A program made the translations under genes and the position numbers. Of a DNA stretch of 64,000 nt, positions 63,444-64,000 are shown piece after piece (the stretch's first letter is position 1; each line of letters opens with the position of its first letter). A model generated the notes under the pieces. It saw only the letters and a list, made by a program, of their open reading frames with translations, was not told the DNA's origin and ran no database searches. Source of the stretch: Bradyrhizobium sp. WSM1417 (GTDB lineage: Bacteria > Pseudomonadota > Alphaproteobacteria > Rhizobiales > Xanthobacteraceae); NCBI RefSeq assembly GCF_000515415.1, contig NZ_KI911783.1:4206392-4270391 (forward strand). Direction: 5' to 3'.

Positions 63444-64000
63444 TCAGGTCGACGTCAGGATATCCACCCTGGCGTTGGCGACGATCAGGCGATCGGCGAG
63501 AAGCTGCGCAAGATTGCGCATGATGCGTTCGCTGGCGTGCGGGTGCTGCTTGCGGAAGCGTTCGAACGCTTTCAGAGGCGCCTCGAACGCGGTCGCCGCC
63601 ATATCCGCGAACACGTCGGCGGAGCGAGTGGTCTCGATCAACGCCATCTCGCCGAACGCCATGCCGGCGGTGAGTGTTGCGAGCCGTACGCCGTCGGGCA
63701 GGGTGACATGCACCGCGCCGCTGCGCAGGAAGAAAAGGGAATCGGCTGCGGCGCCCGTGGTGAGGATTTTCGCGCCAGACTGATAGGTCCGGATCGTGCA
63801 GATCGAGGCGAGGTCGGTCAGCTCTTCCTCGCTCATGCCGGCCAGCAGCGGCTGCTCGGCAAGCTCGGTGGTCTCGTGGAAATCGATCGAGCCTCCGTAC
63901 CGATAGATGATCTGGTCTTCGGCCCATTCGATCGCGGTGTCGAGCAAATAGAAGTCGCGGACGTTCTTCAGCTCGGCGGTCCATTCCCGCAGGCTGTCCC
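63444..64000 (-). CDS. STAS-like plus cyclic-nucleotide-binding protein, C-terminal part (cut by window edge)
   Basis: The frame is open to the right edge, so the N-terminus is missing. The visible start (LREWTAELKNVRDFYLLDTA, then IEWAEDQIIYRYGG) resembles the C-terminal end of a STAS domain. It is followed by a cNMP-binding domain: LLAGMSEEELTDLASICTIR, GAKILTTGAAADSLFFLRSG, GMAFGEMALIETTRSADVFA (phosphate-binding cassette FGEMALI...RSA). STAS plus cNMP tails occur on SulP anion transporters and on some glutaminases; which one this is cannot be told here. Converges on the MazG-like gene. Confidence 0.75.
   Translation of the reverse strand, partial: DSLREWTAELKNVRDFYLLDTAIEWAEDQIIYRYGGSIDFHETTELAEQPLLAGMSEEELTDLASICTIRTYQSGAKILTTGAAADSLFFLRSGAVHVTLPDGVRLATLTAGMAFGEMALIETTRSADVFADMAATAFEAPLKAFERFRKQHPHASERIMRNLAQLLADRLIVANARVDILTST

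Overview
The window reads as chromosomal DNA of a GC-rich alphaproteobacterium, most likely Bradyrhizobium or a close relative. The reasons are dense GC-rich coding on both strands, iron-control (Irr/ICE-type) TTTAGAA motifs, Bradyrhizobium-style intergenic palindromes, a family of LuxR-type regulators typical of that genus, an IalB-family protein, and many CoA-dependent catabolic genes and ABC/RND transporters. No phage, insertion sequence, integrase, CRISPR array or rRNA operon was found. There is one tRNA gene (tRNA-Gln, anticodon CTG).

Layout. 1-2457: C-terminal part of a FUSC/AaeB-type exporter with its DUF1656 and HlyD partners. 2479-7385: an acyl-CoA dehydrogenase and acyl-CoA synthetase operon, divergent from a Baeyer-Villiger-type flavin monooxygenase, with a strong inverted repeat between them. 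7425-10528: a lytic transglycosylase, small conserved proteins, a pair of overlapping micro-ORFs and a MaoC-type hydratase. 10693-16618: a regulatory island with three tandem paralogous LuxR-type regulators, an AraC regulator and small proteins, carrying three GTGA-N6-TCAC palindromes. 16633-22743: a TauE/SafE permease and an AcrAB-like RND pump with a divergent TetR regulator and a perfect palindromic operator. 22766-26230: amidase, RNase Z, tRNA-Gln and a DUF1428 protein. 26412-31049: a complete branched-chain-amino-acid-type ABC transporter (livKHMGF order). 31125-36079: an IalB-like protein and a second, MdtABC-like RND pump.

36441-42179: a small protein, then an iron-uptake operon (Fiu-like receptor, PiuC hydroxylase, ExbB, ExbD, TonB) behind three ICE-like motifs. 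42167-45276: a tail-anchored hypothetical protein, a site-2 protease family protein, and a LysR regulator divergent from an EamA exporter. 45279-57650: a sugar or sugar-acid catabolic locus. An IlvD/Edd dehydratase, two SDR dehydrogenases and a GFA-family protein lie on one strand. A LacI regulator sits in the middle. On the other strand are a complete CUT1-type ABC sugar importer, a DenD-like dehydrogenase, a PfkB kinase and a KDPG-type aldolase. Two matching LacI-type operators flank the regulator. 57710-62034: thiolase, a small coiled-coil protein, a CaiB/BaiF CoA-transferase, a second thiolase and its DUF35 partner. 62209-64000: a micro-ORF, an AhpD/CMD-family protein, a MazG-like pyrophosphohydrolase and the 3' part of a STAS plus cyclic-nucleotide-binding protein that runs off the window.

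No single wholly new system stands out. The best leads are the LuxR-trio island with its shared palindromes, a Trp-rich leader-like peptide and a Shine-Dalgarno-covering alternative hairpin; the LacI-controlled sugar-acid locus, whose substrate is not obvious; the micro-ORFs; and the synthetase/monooxygenase divergon. All assignments rest on reading translated sequence and motifs; no database search was run.
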